Of a stretch of DNA of 64,000 nt, positions 54,463 to 62,259 are shown piece after piece. A program made the position numbers and the translations under genes. This DNA comes from Bacteroidaceae bacterium. GTDB lineage: Bacteria; Bacteroidota; Bacteroidia; Bacteroidales; Bacteroidaceae. The notes beneath the pieces were generated by a model. It was not told the DNA's origin, searched no databases, and saw nothing but the letters and a program-made list of their open reading frames with translations. The number at the start of each line of letters is the position of its first letter. Position 1 is the stretch's first letter. The stretch lies in the NCBI GenBank assembly GCA_017547165.1, contig JAFYQK010000002.1, positions 1 to 64,000 on the forward strand, in the 5' to 3' direction.

Positions 54463-55239
54463 ATGCAGGGAGAACAACTGACTTTGTTTGACGATTTTGG
54501 GCAGGAAGAAAAACTTTTATGTCCTTTTGTGGGTAGAAAAGTATCTGTGACTGGAACTTTTTCATTGGGACGCCAGGCTTTACGCTCGAAATTATTGAAA
54601 TTTGGGGCTTCTGATGTTCGCTTTGATTCGTTGCAACGAAATACACATTTTCTATTGGTAGGAGAGTCTCCTTCTACGTCTATGCTGGATTACTGGCGTT
54701 TGTATGTGCATGATGGCTATAATATTAGGAGGATATCCTTTGAAGATTTGGAGGAGATTGAGCGAGGTAATTACGCACCATATCAAACAGAGGCAGTTGT
54801 TTGCAAAAAGTTGCACCTTACTAAAGAGCATCTTTATTGGAGCGCTCCAGAGATAGAGGGACTAAAGAACATACGGACAAGTTCCCCATTGATGCTTGAG
54901 TCAAATTCTGCTCTCTATGGCAAAGAGATTTATATCCACTTATCTTTGGCGGAGCAGATGCCCGAGTTACCACAGTTATTGGGGTGCTTGGGAGCTTATG
55001 CCAATGTTGAAATGGATGAAAAGACAGATTTGATAATAATGCAGGAAACAATGCCTGCGTTAGTGTGTCATGGAGTGGAGGAATATTATAATTCAAGTCG
55101 TGCGACACAGTTTGATATTCCTTTTCTTCTTTTGGAGGATTTGTTGTTGTATATCCAAAAACGTTTAGAGCAGTTCCCTGATATTTTTATGCAACAATTG
55201 TATGAAAAAATGCATAAGACAGGAATAATGTTGGAGTGA
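54463..55239 (+). CDS. BRCT-domain protein of unknown role
   Basis: The 258-residue protein contains a BRCT-like domain at about residues 22-95 (PFVGRKVSVTGTFSLGRQAL, then LLKFGASDVRFDS and THFLLVGE). A second, weaker BRCT-like unit lies near 150-225 (LYGKEIYIHLSLAEQMPELP, then GAYANVEMDEKTDLIIM). BRCT domains occur in DNA ligase and in exonuclease-epsilon-like proteins and bind DNA ends or partner proteins. No ligase or nuclease motif is present here. The N-terminus (QLTLFDDFG) resembles a sliding-clamp-binding peptide (Q-L-x-L-F). The gene lies 22 bases before ispF. Confidence 0.72.
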   Translation: MQGEQLTLFDDFGQEEKLLCPFVGRKVSVTGTFSLGRQALRSKLLKFGASDVRFDSLQRNTHFLLVGESPSTSMLDYWRLYVHDGYNIRRISFEDLEEIERGNYAPYQTEAVVCKKLHLTKEHLYWSAPEIEGLKNIRTSSPLMLESNSALYGKEIYIHLSLAEQMPELPQLLGCLGAYANVEMDEKTDLIIMQETMPALVCHGVEEYYNSSRATQFDIPFLLLEDLLLYIQKRLEQFPDIFMQQLYEKMHKTGIMLE

Positions 55240-55261
55240 AAATTACTAACATACACAAATT

Positions 55262-55738
55262 ATGAAGATAAGAGTTGGTTTTGGTTTTGATGTGCATCAG
55301 TTAGTTGAGCAACGTGAATTGTGGCTTGGAGGTATAAAGTTAGACCATAATCGTGGTCTTCTAGGACATAGTGATGCTGATGTGTTGATACATGCTATCT
55401 GTGACGCACTTTTAGGTGCAGCGAATATGAGGGATATTGGTTATCATTTTCCTGATACAGGTGCCGAATATAAAAATATCGACAGTAAAATCTTGTTACG
55501 TCGCACAGTGGAACTGATAGCGACAAAGGGGTATGTTGTAGGTAATGTAGACGCCACTATCTGTGCCGAGCGTCCAAAGTTAAAGATGCATATCCCAGCC
55601 ATGCAAGAGTGTCTCGCTCAATGTCTGGGAATTGATGTGGATGATGTAAGTATAAAGGCTACGACAACAGAGAAATTGGGTTTCACTGGCCGTGAGGAGG
55701 GCATTTCTGCTTATGCCACGGTTTTAATCAATACTTAG
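55262..55738 (+). CDS. ispF: 2-C-methyl-D-erythritol 2,4-cyclodiphosphate synthase
   Basis: The 158-residue enzyme converts CDP-ME 2-phosphate to MEcPP with release of CMP in the non-mevalonate isoprenoid pathway. Metal ligands appear in GFDVHQL and in LGHSDADVLIHAICDALLGA. DIGYHFPDTG and the C-terminal TTTEKLGFTGREEGI complete the signature. The length is standard. It works as a cytoplasmic trimer. It is co-directional with the BRCT gene. Confidence 0.96.
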   Translation: MKIRVGFGFDVHQLVEQRELWLGGIKLDHNRGLLGHSDADVLIHAICDALLGAANMRDIGYHFPDTGAEYKNIDSKILLRRTVELIATKGYVVGNVDATICAERPKLKMHIPAMQECLAQCLGIDVDDVSIKATTTEKLGFTGREEGISAYATVLINT

Positions 55739-55800
55739 GAGGTAATAATTGATATATATCAATAAAATCAAACATAAATAAAAAAATACACTTAAAGGTA

Positions 55801-55830
55801 TTGCGTATTTGGTAAAATGGCGTACCTTTG
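55801..55830 (+). promoter_or_regulatory. Promoter of a candidate short RNA
   Basis: TTG (55801-55803), a 19-base spacer and TACCTTTG (55823-55830) followed by C form a consensus promoter with no gene behind it on this strand. Confidence 0.7.
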
Positions 55831-55835
55831 CATTG

Positions 55836-55902
55836 TGTTTTTCATGGTATTAGATTTAAGGTTAACGAAAGATTGGTTGTCGTGATGACAACCTTCTTTT
55901 TT
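55836..55902 (+). ncRNA. Candidate short transcript of about 67 nt with terminator
   Basis: Transcription from the preceding promoter would reach an intrinsic terminator after about 40 bases. GGTTGTC (55875-55881) pairs with GACAACC (55887-55893), followed by TTCTTTTTT. A 13-codon frame, ATG 55844 to TGA 55885, is present, and its stop lies in the terminator loop. So the unit could be a small RNA or encode a micro-peptide. Nothing convincing is seen from 55903 to 56097. Confidence 0.55.
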
Positions 55903-56097
55903 ATATATACCTATAAATCATAATGTTATATTTCTAACATAGCTTATATGTGAACGAATATGGGTGTACGCTGGGATTTTGATGTCCTCCCAATGTGCAC
56001 CCAATTTTGTGAAAGGCGTTACAGTAGCCATCAAAATAACCTGCGCCGTTTTGAATAAACCTAGTTTTAGGTAGGTTCTATAAATTATTTTTCCGTA

Positions 56098-56754
56098 CTA
56101 AGACAGAATATATCTAAGCAATCTTAATTCTTGCTCGTTATAAACATCTCCCCATTCATTAGTCATAGTTTTCATGTCAAATTTGCCAGAAGGCAGACTA
56201 TCTTTGACTTCGGCAATATCTTCGGGGTTTATGATTTCATTTACAAAGTATGTGATATCCATTCGCTTGCCCATGGCAAGAAGGGCCTCTAAGTCGTCCA
56301 ATACATCATCAAGGTCAATGTTCTCGTTTTCTGCGAAGTCGTCTAAAGCGATTTTGCGATCTATTGTTTGAATTAACTTTATTTGTCGTTTGCTTCGCTC
56401 GCTCGTTGATATGGTTGGGTTGGGAGAAGTTATTTCTGTCTCTGAATTTTTGTTTCCGTTGACACTTATTGTATGAGGCTTCTTGCGGAACTTTTTGCCT
56501 TCTGGAGTGTAGGTTAGGGTTTGGGCTTTTTGATTTTTAATTTTTAAGAACCCTTCTGACATTGCTATGTTAAAAACAGTATTCCAATCGTCACTTCCTG
56601 TTCCTATCGCTATTCCAAAGGATTCCAATTGGTCAAGTTCCGGATTTTCGGTGGGTGTGCCTACAAGGATATTTTGCAATTGTTCACGTGTCAATCCTTG
56701 CCCAGCCTCCTGAATAATAGTTATTATTTTTACGAGTTTATCCTGTATGTCCAT
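56098..56754 (-). CDS. Stand-alone RecQ C-terminal-region protein (RQC-like plus C-terminal helical domain)
   Basis: The 218-residue protein matches the end of Bacteroidota RecQ helicases without the helicase part. Residues about 5-95 resemble the RQC winged helix (LTREQLQNILVG, LDQLESFGIAIGTGSDDWN, GFLKI, LTYTPEGKKFRKKP). Residues about 130-218 resemble the RecQ C-terminal domain (IDRKIALDDFAENENIDLDDVL in parts, MDITYFVNEII, YNEQELRLLRYI). No DEAD/DEAH or Walker motif is present, and no helicase remnant lies upstream, where a membrane enzyme gene ends 23 bases away. It may bind DNA junctions or modulate RecQ. The homology is by recall of family patterns. Confidence 0.65.
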   Translation of the reverse strand: MDIQDKLVKIITIIQEAGQGLTREQLQNILVGTPTENPELDQLESFGIAIGTGSDDWNTVFNIAMSEGFLKIKNQKAQTLTYTPEGKKFRKKPHTISVNGNKNSETEITSPNPTISTSERSKRQIKLIQTIDRKIALDDFAENENIDLDDVLDDLEALLAMGKRMDITYFVNEIINPEDIAEVKDSLPSGKFDMKTMTNEWGDVYNEQELRLLRYILS

Positions 56755-56777
56755 ATTATGGTATTTGATTTTCTTTG

Positions 56778-58436
56778 TTAATGTGTTCTTACTCCTTTAG
56801 CTTGCATTATCTTGAAGTCTAAAGATTCCAGGCATCTGTCAAAAGTAAGTGGTTCGTTGTGATCATTTAGATATGTTCGCTGTGTTTTTGTAATGTACTT
56901 GTCGGATGTCAGCGATAGTGAGTCCTGGCCATAGGGAGTGCTTATACCTCCGAGACCGAGCATTGTCGGAAATACGCAGTCTGTCTGTATAGGTTCTGAT
57001 TTGCGCGAATCTAAAAGTGCTATACGCTTCTGGTATCTGGTCTTATACAAATCGTTTGACCATATAAAAAATGGAACATGCATTTGATAGTAGCTTGGCC
57101 ATGGAGATGCGTGCAAGAATAGGTTGCGTTCGTCGTCATAAATGTCTTCGCCATGGTCGCTGACAAACAACATCACTGCAGGTATGTCCAACATATTCAA
57201 TTCTGAAATTATATTATGCAAGAGTTTGTCTGTATACCTGATAGTGTTGTCATAGGCATTCATCAAGATTTCGCGATTTTCCTTTGTTGACTTAGCGACC
57301 TGATCTGGCTGAAAGTGAGCCTGGTGACGCTCGTATCGGTCGGAGTATGTGCTATGGCTTCCATAAGTGTGAACTACAAGCAGAAGGTTCTTGTTAATAT
57401 TGGATAGTGTGCGTCGCACTTCCGGAATCAAAAGAGAGTCCATCGGACTACCGCCAAGGCTATCGCGCAAGAAAAGAACTTCTTGTGCCTGCTCTCCCAA
57501 GTGGTCGTTGAATGATTTGTTGCGAGGTTCGTTGCTTATGAATGCTGTACGGTATCCTGCCTCGTTGAATGCCGCCAATAAACCTTTGGAGTGGTATAAC
57601 GCATCGTAGTTTTCTGCTGTAGCAGGAGAAAGAAGGATGGGGATGCTCTTGTGAGTGGTATTGCTTTGCGACATACAGTCTTTGAAGAATATCAAATTTG
57701 GAGTATTGCTCAACAAAGGGGTGGTTTCTCTATTATATCCGTCCAATTGCCAGTTTGTAGCGCGACTTGTTTCTCCAATTACAAGCAGCACAACTTTAGG
57801 TATAGAGTCATTGTCGGTGTTGATTGAGTTAAAGCAGAAGTTTTTGCTCTTTTCAGGATATTGTTCGCTGAGTGTTTGGCGTTCTACTGCCAAACGAAGA
57901 TTGTAGCAGACATTTACGGGGAACAAGTCGTTGAGGATAGACCAATTTCCTGTTTTTGTGGCTATGATTGTAAAAGGTAATGCCAAAACCAAAAGACTCA
58001 ATGCTATAATTCTTTGTATTCTCAGGAAATTTTGTGGCAGCGTTGTCCTCTTGCGGATATCATATGTGGCATATATAAGTGTTGGAATGTATATTACAAC
58101 AACAGCAACAACAGCAGGATATATCTGTGAAAGCATTTCTCCCATCTCGTTAGGACTACTTGTGGTCAGGTTCAACCACATGTCTACGGCGATAACGCCT
58201 TTGCCAAATAGATAACTTAATACGATATTAAATGCTCCGAGGAAAATAAATGGGAACATCCACCACAGAGTTTTTGATTTACGTGGAGTCAGACTAAGCA
58301 AAAACCAATAAAATCCTAATGGAAGCAGTATGAGTACAATTTTTCCACTAAGGGGCATCGATTCTGTAATACAGAGTATGATATTGGGCAGTATGAGTAC
58401 TAGAAGATATACGAAAAATATCAACTTTTGCTTCAT
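56778..58436 (-). CDS. Phosphoethanolamine-transferase-like membrane enzyme (sulfatase fold)
   Basis: The 552-residue protein has five predicted N-terminal transmembrane helices and a C-terminal alkaline-phosphatase/sulfatase domain. Family motifs are VIGETSRATNWQLDGYNRET, the nucleophile region SQSNTTHKSIPILLS, SNEPRNKSFND, VVHTYGSHSTYSDRY and FVSDHGEDIYDD. This matches EptA/CptA-type enzymes that transfer phosphoethanolamine from phosphatidylethanolamine to lipid A or core sugars. The exact acceptor is not known. Such modification can lower binding of cationic peptides. It is followed after 23 bases by the RecQ-C-like gene in the same direction. Confidence 0.87.
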   Translation of the reverse strand: MKQKLIFFVYLLVLILPNIILCITESMPLSGKIVLILLPLGFYWFLLSLTPRKSKTLWWMFPFIFLGAFNIVLSYLFGKGVIAVDMWLNLTTSSPNEMGEMLSQIYPAVVAVVVIYIPTLIYATYDIRKRTTLPQNFLRIQRIIALSLLVLALPFTIIATKTGNWSILNDLFPVNVCYNLRLAVERQTLSEQYPEKSKNFCFNSINTDNDSIPKVVLLVIGETSRATNWQLDGYNRETTPLLSNTPNLIFFKDCMSQSNTTHKSIPILLSPATAENYDALYHSKGLLAAFNEAGYRTAFISNEPRNKSFNDHLGEQAQEVLFLRDSLGGSPMDSLLIPEVRRTLSNINKNLLLVVHTYGSHSTYSDRYERHQAHFQPDQVAKSTKENREILMNAYDNTIRYTDKLLHNIISELNMLDIPAVMLFVSDHGEDIYDDERNLFLHASPWPSYYQMHVPFFIWSNDLYKTRYQKRIALLDSRKSEPIQTDCVFPTMLGLGGISTPYGQDSLSLTSDKYITKTQRTYLNDHNEPLTFDRCLESLDFKIMQAKGVRTH

Positions 58437-58471
58437 GAGTTATTGTTCGTCCTATAAATGTTTTCGACGTG

Positions 58472-58502
58472 CAAAGGTAGTATATTTTCTGTATATTCCA
58501 AA
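58472..58502 (-). promoter_or_regulatory. Promoter of the phosphoethanolamine-transferase-like gene
   Basis: On the minus strand, TTTG (58502-58499), a 19-base spacer and TACCTTTG (58479-58472) form a consensus promoter. It begins directly after the terminator of the upstream rpe operon. Confidence 0.75.
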
Positions 58503-58510
58503 TCTTAGAC

Positions 58511-58542
58511 AAAAAAAGTTCCTCTTGCTGGAAAAGAGGAAC
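58511..58542 (-). terminator. Terminator of the rpe-TPR operon
   Basis: On the minus strand, GTTCCTCTT (58542-58534) pairs with AAGAGGAAC (58526-58518), followed by seven T residues. It lies just after the TPR gene stop codon. Confidence 0.85.
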
Positions 58543-58549
58543 GTGAGGG

Positions 58550-59392
58550 TCACTTCTTGATCGCGTCAACAGGTATTACCATCAATGAGGCGCATTCTTC
58601 GGCTGAGGCTCCGAGAGATACTGCTTTCCTGAAATCTGCAATTGCCAACTTGTCCTTACGGAAGTCTTTGTATAGCAATGCTCGGGAAATGTAGAAGTCT
58701 GGGTTTTCTGGTTCTAATTCGATCGCCTTGTTGATATCTTTAAGAGCTAACTCATATTGTCTCCTTTTATGATACATGCCTCCGCGTATCACATATATGG
58801 TTGCTTCGTTTGGCCAATATCTCATAAGGATGTCCATATGTTCCATTGCTTCATGTGGGCGTTTGTCCTTGTCGCACAATAGTGCTAGACCTATGCGGGC
58901 TTTGAAATGTCTAGGCTGTAGGGTGATAAGACGCTCATAGTCGATACGTGCTTTTGAATTGAGTTTTTGTTCAGTGTAAATGTAGGCGCGAAAAAATAAG
59001 GCTTCACAGTTGTCTGGGTTAATGGTAAGTAAGTCGTTGAGGTCACATAGGGCTAAAGAGAAATTTTCCTTTTCCAAATGTAACGATGCACGGTCTAATA
59101 ATAAGGGCACAAACGTCGGGTTTAGGCGCAAGCCTGTAGAGAATGCATCTAATGCCTCGTCGTATCTTTTTTGCCTTAGGCGTAACTCTCCTAAATATTG
59201 ATATAGGACAATATTTGTTTTTTCTGAAGGCTGAGTGTCTAGGGCTTTTAAGAAGATGTGCTCGGCTTTAGTGAGTGAATCCTTCTTTAATGCCTCTATT
59301 CCTTCTTTAACAAGGTTGGTGTAGTCTGTAGTGTCGCCAAAGACTGGTGTCCATGCGATTGTTGTAAGGAAGAGTAATAGGATATTTTTCAT
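58550..59392 (-). CDS. Secreted tetratricopeptide-repeat protein
   Basis: The 280-residue protein has a signal peptide (MKNILLLFLTTIAWTPVFG) and about six TPR units across residues 28-265. Examples are YQYLGELRLRQKRYDEALDA, ALFFRAYIYTEQKLNSKARI and GGMYHKRRQYELALKDINKA. TPR arrays are protein-protein interaction scaffolds, so it is probably a periplasmic adaptor. The start overlaps the rpe stop by four bases. It ends immediately before a strong terminator. No further function can be read. Confidence 0.82.
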   Translation of the reverse strand: MKNILLLFLTTIAWTPVFGDTTDYTNLVKEGIEALKKDSLTKAEHIFLKALDTQPSEKTNIVLYQYLGELRLRQKRYDEALDAFSTGLRLNPTFVPLLLDRASLHLEKENFSLALCDLNDLLTINPDNCEALFFRAYIYTEQKLNSKARIDYERLITLQPRHFKARIGLALLCDKDKRPHEAMEHMDILMRYWPNEATIYVIRGGMYHKRRQYELALKDINKAIELEPENPDFYISRALLYKDFRKDKLAIADFRKAVSLGASAEECASLMVIPVDAIKK

Positions 59393-60027
59393 TTGCTCAT
59401 AATTTCACAAACAGCCATTGGATCTTCTGCTCCATAGACTGCTGATCCTGCCACCAATACGTCGGCTCCGGCTTCACGCAATTCTTTCCAATTATCCAAA
59501 CCGACCCCTCCATCTATCTGTATAAGGGCTTTACTGCCTTTCGTGTCTATCAATTTGCGAAGGGTGCGAACCTTCTCAAAAGTGTGTGGAATAAATTTTT
59601 GACCGCCAAAACCTGGGTTTACGCTCATAAGCAGTACAAGGTCGACGTCACAGATGATGTCTTCAAGCACACTGATTGGGGTTGCAGGGTTTAGTGTTAC
59701 GCCTGCTTTCATGCCTGCATCGTGTATTTGGCCTATTACTCTGTGCAAATGTGGGCATGCTTCGTAATGAACATTCATTAAATATGCCCCAAGAGCTTTG
59801 ACTTCAGGAATGAATTTTTGTGGCTCGACAATCATTAAATGTACATCCAACGGCTTTTGTGTAAGTTTGGCGACATATTTGAGAACAGGAAATCCGAAAG
59901 AAATATTTGGAACAAAAACACCGTCCATAATGTCCAGATGTAACCATTGGGCGGCACTGCGATTGAACCATTCCATGTCTTTTTCAAGATTGCCAAAATC
60001 GGCACTTAGTAACGAGGGTGATAGCAT
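59389..60027 (-). CDS. rpe: Ribulose-phosphate 3-epimerase
   Basis: The 212-residue TIM-barrel enzyme interconverts ribulose 5-phosphate and xylulose 5-phosphate in the pentose phosphate pathway. Motifs are SPSLLSADFGNLEKDMEW, HLDIMDGVFVPNISFG, DVHLMI, MSVNPGFGGQKFIP and IQIDGGVGLDNW. The catalytic Asp residues and the metal-binding His are in place. The length is typical. It is the first gene of a two-gene operon with the TPR protein. Confidence 0.95.
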   Translation of the reverse strand: MLSPSLLSADFGNLEKDMEWFNRSAAQWLHLDIMDGVFVPNISFGFPVLKYVAKLTQKPLDVHLMIVEPQKFIPEVKALGAYLMNVHYEACPHLHRVIGQIHDAGMKAGVTLNPATPISVLEDIICDVDLVLLMSVNPGFGGQKFIPHTFEKVRTLRKLIDTKGSKALIQIDGGVGLDNWKELREAGADVLVAGSAVYGAEDPMAVCEIMSK

Positions 60028-60152
60028 ATTTAGTGTATTTGTTAGACTATTTTATGTAGTTATTTGATTTATTACAATATTGTGTGGCTATTATATAAAT
60101 AAGGTATATTTCAAATGTTGTTGGAATAACGGAATAAAATATTCCTTCGTTG

Positions 60153-60184
60153 CAAAGTTATGCTTTTTCCTATATTTATACAAA
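60153..60184 (-). promoter_or_regulatory. Promoter of the rpe operon
   Basis: On the minus strand, TTTG (60184-60181), a 20-base spacer and TAACTTTG (60160-60153) fit the consensus. The leader would be about 120 bases and contains the short inverted repeat GGAATA-AAA-TATTCC (60131-60145). Confidence 0.7.
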
Positions 60185-60221
60185 TAAATGAGTTTTTTTT
60201 AGAAAAAGTGTACCAAAGTGC

Positions 60222-60251
60222 TTGTATATTAGTGGAAAAGTAGTACCTTTG
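60222..60251 (+). promoter_or_regulatory. Promoter of the rplM-rpsI operon
   Basis: TTG (60222-60224), a 19-base spacer and TACCTTTG (60244-60251) followed by C form a consensus promoter, divergent from the rpe promoter. Confidence 0.8.
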
Positions 60252-60257
60252 CACGCC

Positions 60258-60391
60258 GATTATTATCAACGGAACCCTGATGGGGTCCCGTGGTTTGTGT
60301 GGATAGATGCCTGATTGGCCTCAGCATTGGTCCGTGAATCATTCCGAAAGAATCGAATTGAAATTTAATTAGCAACAAACAAAAAAGAACA
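60258..60391 (+). promoter_or_regulatory. Structured mRNA leader of rplM-rpsI (candidate autoregulatory site)
   Basis: The leader is about 134 bases with an imperfect hairpin at 60269-60291 (ACGG...CCGT outer stem, CCC-TGAT-GGG inner stem). Further GC-rich paired segments lie near 60305-60340. Ribosomal protein operons often carry leaders bound by a product such as L13. Binding here is inferred only from length, position and structure. Confidence 0.45.
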
Positions 60392-60853
60392 ATGGACACA
60401 TTGAGTTACAAGACCATCTCTGCCAACAAGGCAACCGTTAAGAAGGAGTGGGTTGTAGTTGATGCTACAGACCAAGTCCTCGGTCGTTTGGCAAGTAAGG
60501 TGGCTAAAATCCTTAGAGGTAAGTACAAACCTGAGTTCACACCCAACGTGGACTGTGGCGACAACGTGATTATCGTAAATGCAGAGAAGATCATCATCAC
60601 TGGTAATAAGATGACCGAGAAGGAATATCTTCGTTATACTGGTTATCCTGGTGGTCAGCGTAGTGAAACTCCTGCTGATATCTTGGCTAAACCCAATGGT
60701 GCTGAGAAGTTGATTCGTCGTACTGTTAAGGGTATGCTCCCCAAGAATAAGTTGGCACGTCAGATTATTACTAATCTGTATGTTTATGAAGGTGCAGAGC
60801 ACAAGCATGCTGCTCAGACTCCTAAAACAATTGATATTAACCTCTACAAGTAA
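60392..60853 (+). CDS. rplM: 50S ribosomal protein L13
   Basis: The 153-residue protein carries the L13 signature: VDATDQVLGRLASKVAKILR, DCGDNVIIVNAEKI, GYPGG and VKGMLPKNKLARQI. L13 binds 23S rRNA early in large-subunit assembly. It lies nine bases before rpsI, the usual pairing. The codon use is strongly biased, as for highly expressed genes. Confidence 0.97.
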   Translation: MDTLSYKTISANKATVKKEWVVVDATDQVLGRLASKVAKILRGKYKPEFTPNVDCGDNVIIVNAEKIIITGNKMTEKEYLRYTGYPGGQRSETPADILAKPNGAEKLIRRTVKGMLPKNKLARQIITNLYVYEGAEHKHAAQTPKTIDINLYK

Positions 60854-60862
60854 TACAAGAAG

Positions 60863-61249
60863 ATGGCAGTAATTAATGCATTGGGCCGCCGCAAAAGCGC
60901 CGTAGCCCGCGTATATGTTGAGGAGGGTAGCGGTAAGATTACCATCAACAAGCGTGACTTGACCGAGTACTTCCCCAGTAGCATTCTGCAGTACGTTGTA
61001 AAGCAGCCTTTGAATCTGCTTGGCGTTGCAGAGAAGTATGATATTAAGGTTAATCTCCAGGGTGGTGGCTTTACAGGTCAGAGTCAGGCTTTGCGTTTGG
61101 CAATTGCTCGCGCACTGGTTAAGATTAATGCAGAGGACAAGAAGGCTCTTCGTGCTGAAGGATTTGTTACACGTGACAGCCGTGAGGTAGAACGTAAGAA
61201 ACCAGGTCGTCCCAAGGCACGTCGTCGCTTCCAGTTCAGCAAGCGTTAA
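60863..61249 (+). CDS. rpsI: 30S ribosomal protein S9
   Basis: The 128-residue protein begins MAVINALGRRKSAVARVYV and ends with the basic tail KARRRFQFSKR, which reaches toward the P-site tRNA. GGGFTGQSQALRLAIARALV is the conserved core. It is co-transcribed with rplM. Confidence 0.97.
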   Translation: MAVINALGRRKSAVARVYVEEGSGKITINKRDLTEYFPSSILQYVVKQPLNLLGVAEKYDIKVNLQGGGFTGQSQALRLAIARALVKINAEDKKALRAEGFVTRDSREVERKKPGRPKARRRFQFSKR

Positions 61250-61396
61250 TATTTTATATATTATTGTTCTGGCGGAACAGACGCGAGTTTAGTATCTAAA
61301 CCTTCGAGATTCTCTTGTTATTTAGAGACTACTCGCAGGTTGGTTGCCTAAATGGCAACAACAAAAAGAAAGTAAACAATTAAAACAGTAAAACAA
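61250..61396 (+). promoter_or_regulatory. Structured leader of rpsB (candidate S2 autoregulatory site)
   Basis: GCGAGT (61283-61288) pairs with ACTCGC (61331-61336), and TCTAAA (61295-61300) with TTTAGA (61321-61326), giving a two-part stem. A second hairpin, TTGCC-TAAAT-GGCAA, lies at 61344-61358. No terminator separates it from rpsI, so the element may act on a read-through mRNA. Binding by S2 is inferred. Confidence 0.5.
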
Positions 61397-62137
61397 ATGT
61401 CAAGAACATCATTTGAAACTCTATTAGAGGCTGGCTGTCACTTTGGTCACCTCAAGAGAAAGTGGAATCCCGCAATGGCTCCTTATATCTTCAAGGATAT
61501 GAACGGAATCCACATCATCGACCTTCATAAGACTGTAGGTATGGTAAATACTGCAGCCGAGGCTCTTAAGAATATAGCAAAGAGCGGAAAGAAGGTTTTG
61601 TTTGTTGCAACTAAAAAGCAGGCCAAAGACGTTGTTGCCGAGAAGGCACAGTCTATCAATATGCCATACGTTATCGAGCGTTGGCCCGGTGGTATGTTGA
61701 CCAACTTCCCAACAATCCGTAAGGCAGTGAAGAAAATGAGCACTATTGATAAGCTCATTGAAGATGGTACATATAGCAACCTCTCAAAGCGTGAGTTGCT
61801 TCAAGTTACCCGTCAGCGCGCTAAGCTTGAGAAGAATTTGGGTTCAATTTCTGATTTGACTCGTCTTCCCAGTGCTTTGTTCGTAGTTGACGTAATGAAG
61901 GAGCATATTGCAGTAGCAGAGGCTAATCGTTTGGGTATTCCTGTATTTGGTATTGTTGATACTAATTCTAACCCTGACAATATTGACTTCGTAATTCCTG
62001 CAAACGACGATGCAAGTAGCAGTGTTGAGGCTATCTTGAACGCTGTTTGCTCTGCAATTAACGAGGGTCTTGAGGAGCGTAAGGCTGAGAAAGCTGATGA
62101 AGCTCCTGCAAAGAAGGAAGAAAAGGCAGAGGCTTAA
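61397..62137 (+). CDS. rpsB: 30S ribosomal protein S2
   Basis: The 246-residue protein has the S2 signatures LLEAGCHFGHLKRKWNPAMA, FVATKKQAKDVV, ERWPGGMLTNFPTI and GIPVFGIVDTNSNPDNIDFV. The Lys/Glu/Ala-rich tail is usual in Bacteroidota. S2 joins late to the 30S head-body junction. The gene is followed by a terminator and then tsf, its common partner. Confidence 0.97.
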   Translation: MSRTSFETLLEAGCHFGHLKRKWNPAMAPYIFKDMNGIHIIDLHKTVGMVNTAAEALKNIAKSGKKVLFVATKKQAKDVVAEKAQSINMPYVIERWPGGMLTNFPTIRKAVKKMSTIDKLIEDGTYSNLSKRELLQVTRQRAKLEKNLGSISDLTRLPSALFVVDVMKEHIAVAEANRLGIPVFGIVDTNSNPDNIDFVIPANDDASSSVEAILNAVCSAINEGLEERKAEKADEAPAKKEEKAEA

Positions 62138-62161
62138 TAACAGAGTCCCGCTTTGAATAAT

Positions 62162-62205
62162 AAGGGTTAGAGGACGCTAATAATGGCATTCTCTAACCCT
62201 TTTTC
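62162..62205 (+). terminator. Terminator between rpsB and tsf
   Basis: AAGGGTTAGAG (62162-62172) pairs with CTCTAACCCTT (62191-62201), followed by a T-run. A weak promoter-like TTTG (62218-62221), N18, TATATTTA (62240-62247) could restart transcription of tsf. Confidence 0.8.
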
Positions 62206-62259
62206 TTCAATAATGTATTTGATATTACATAATCATTAATATATTTAAATAATACTACT

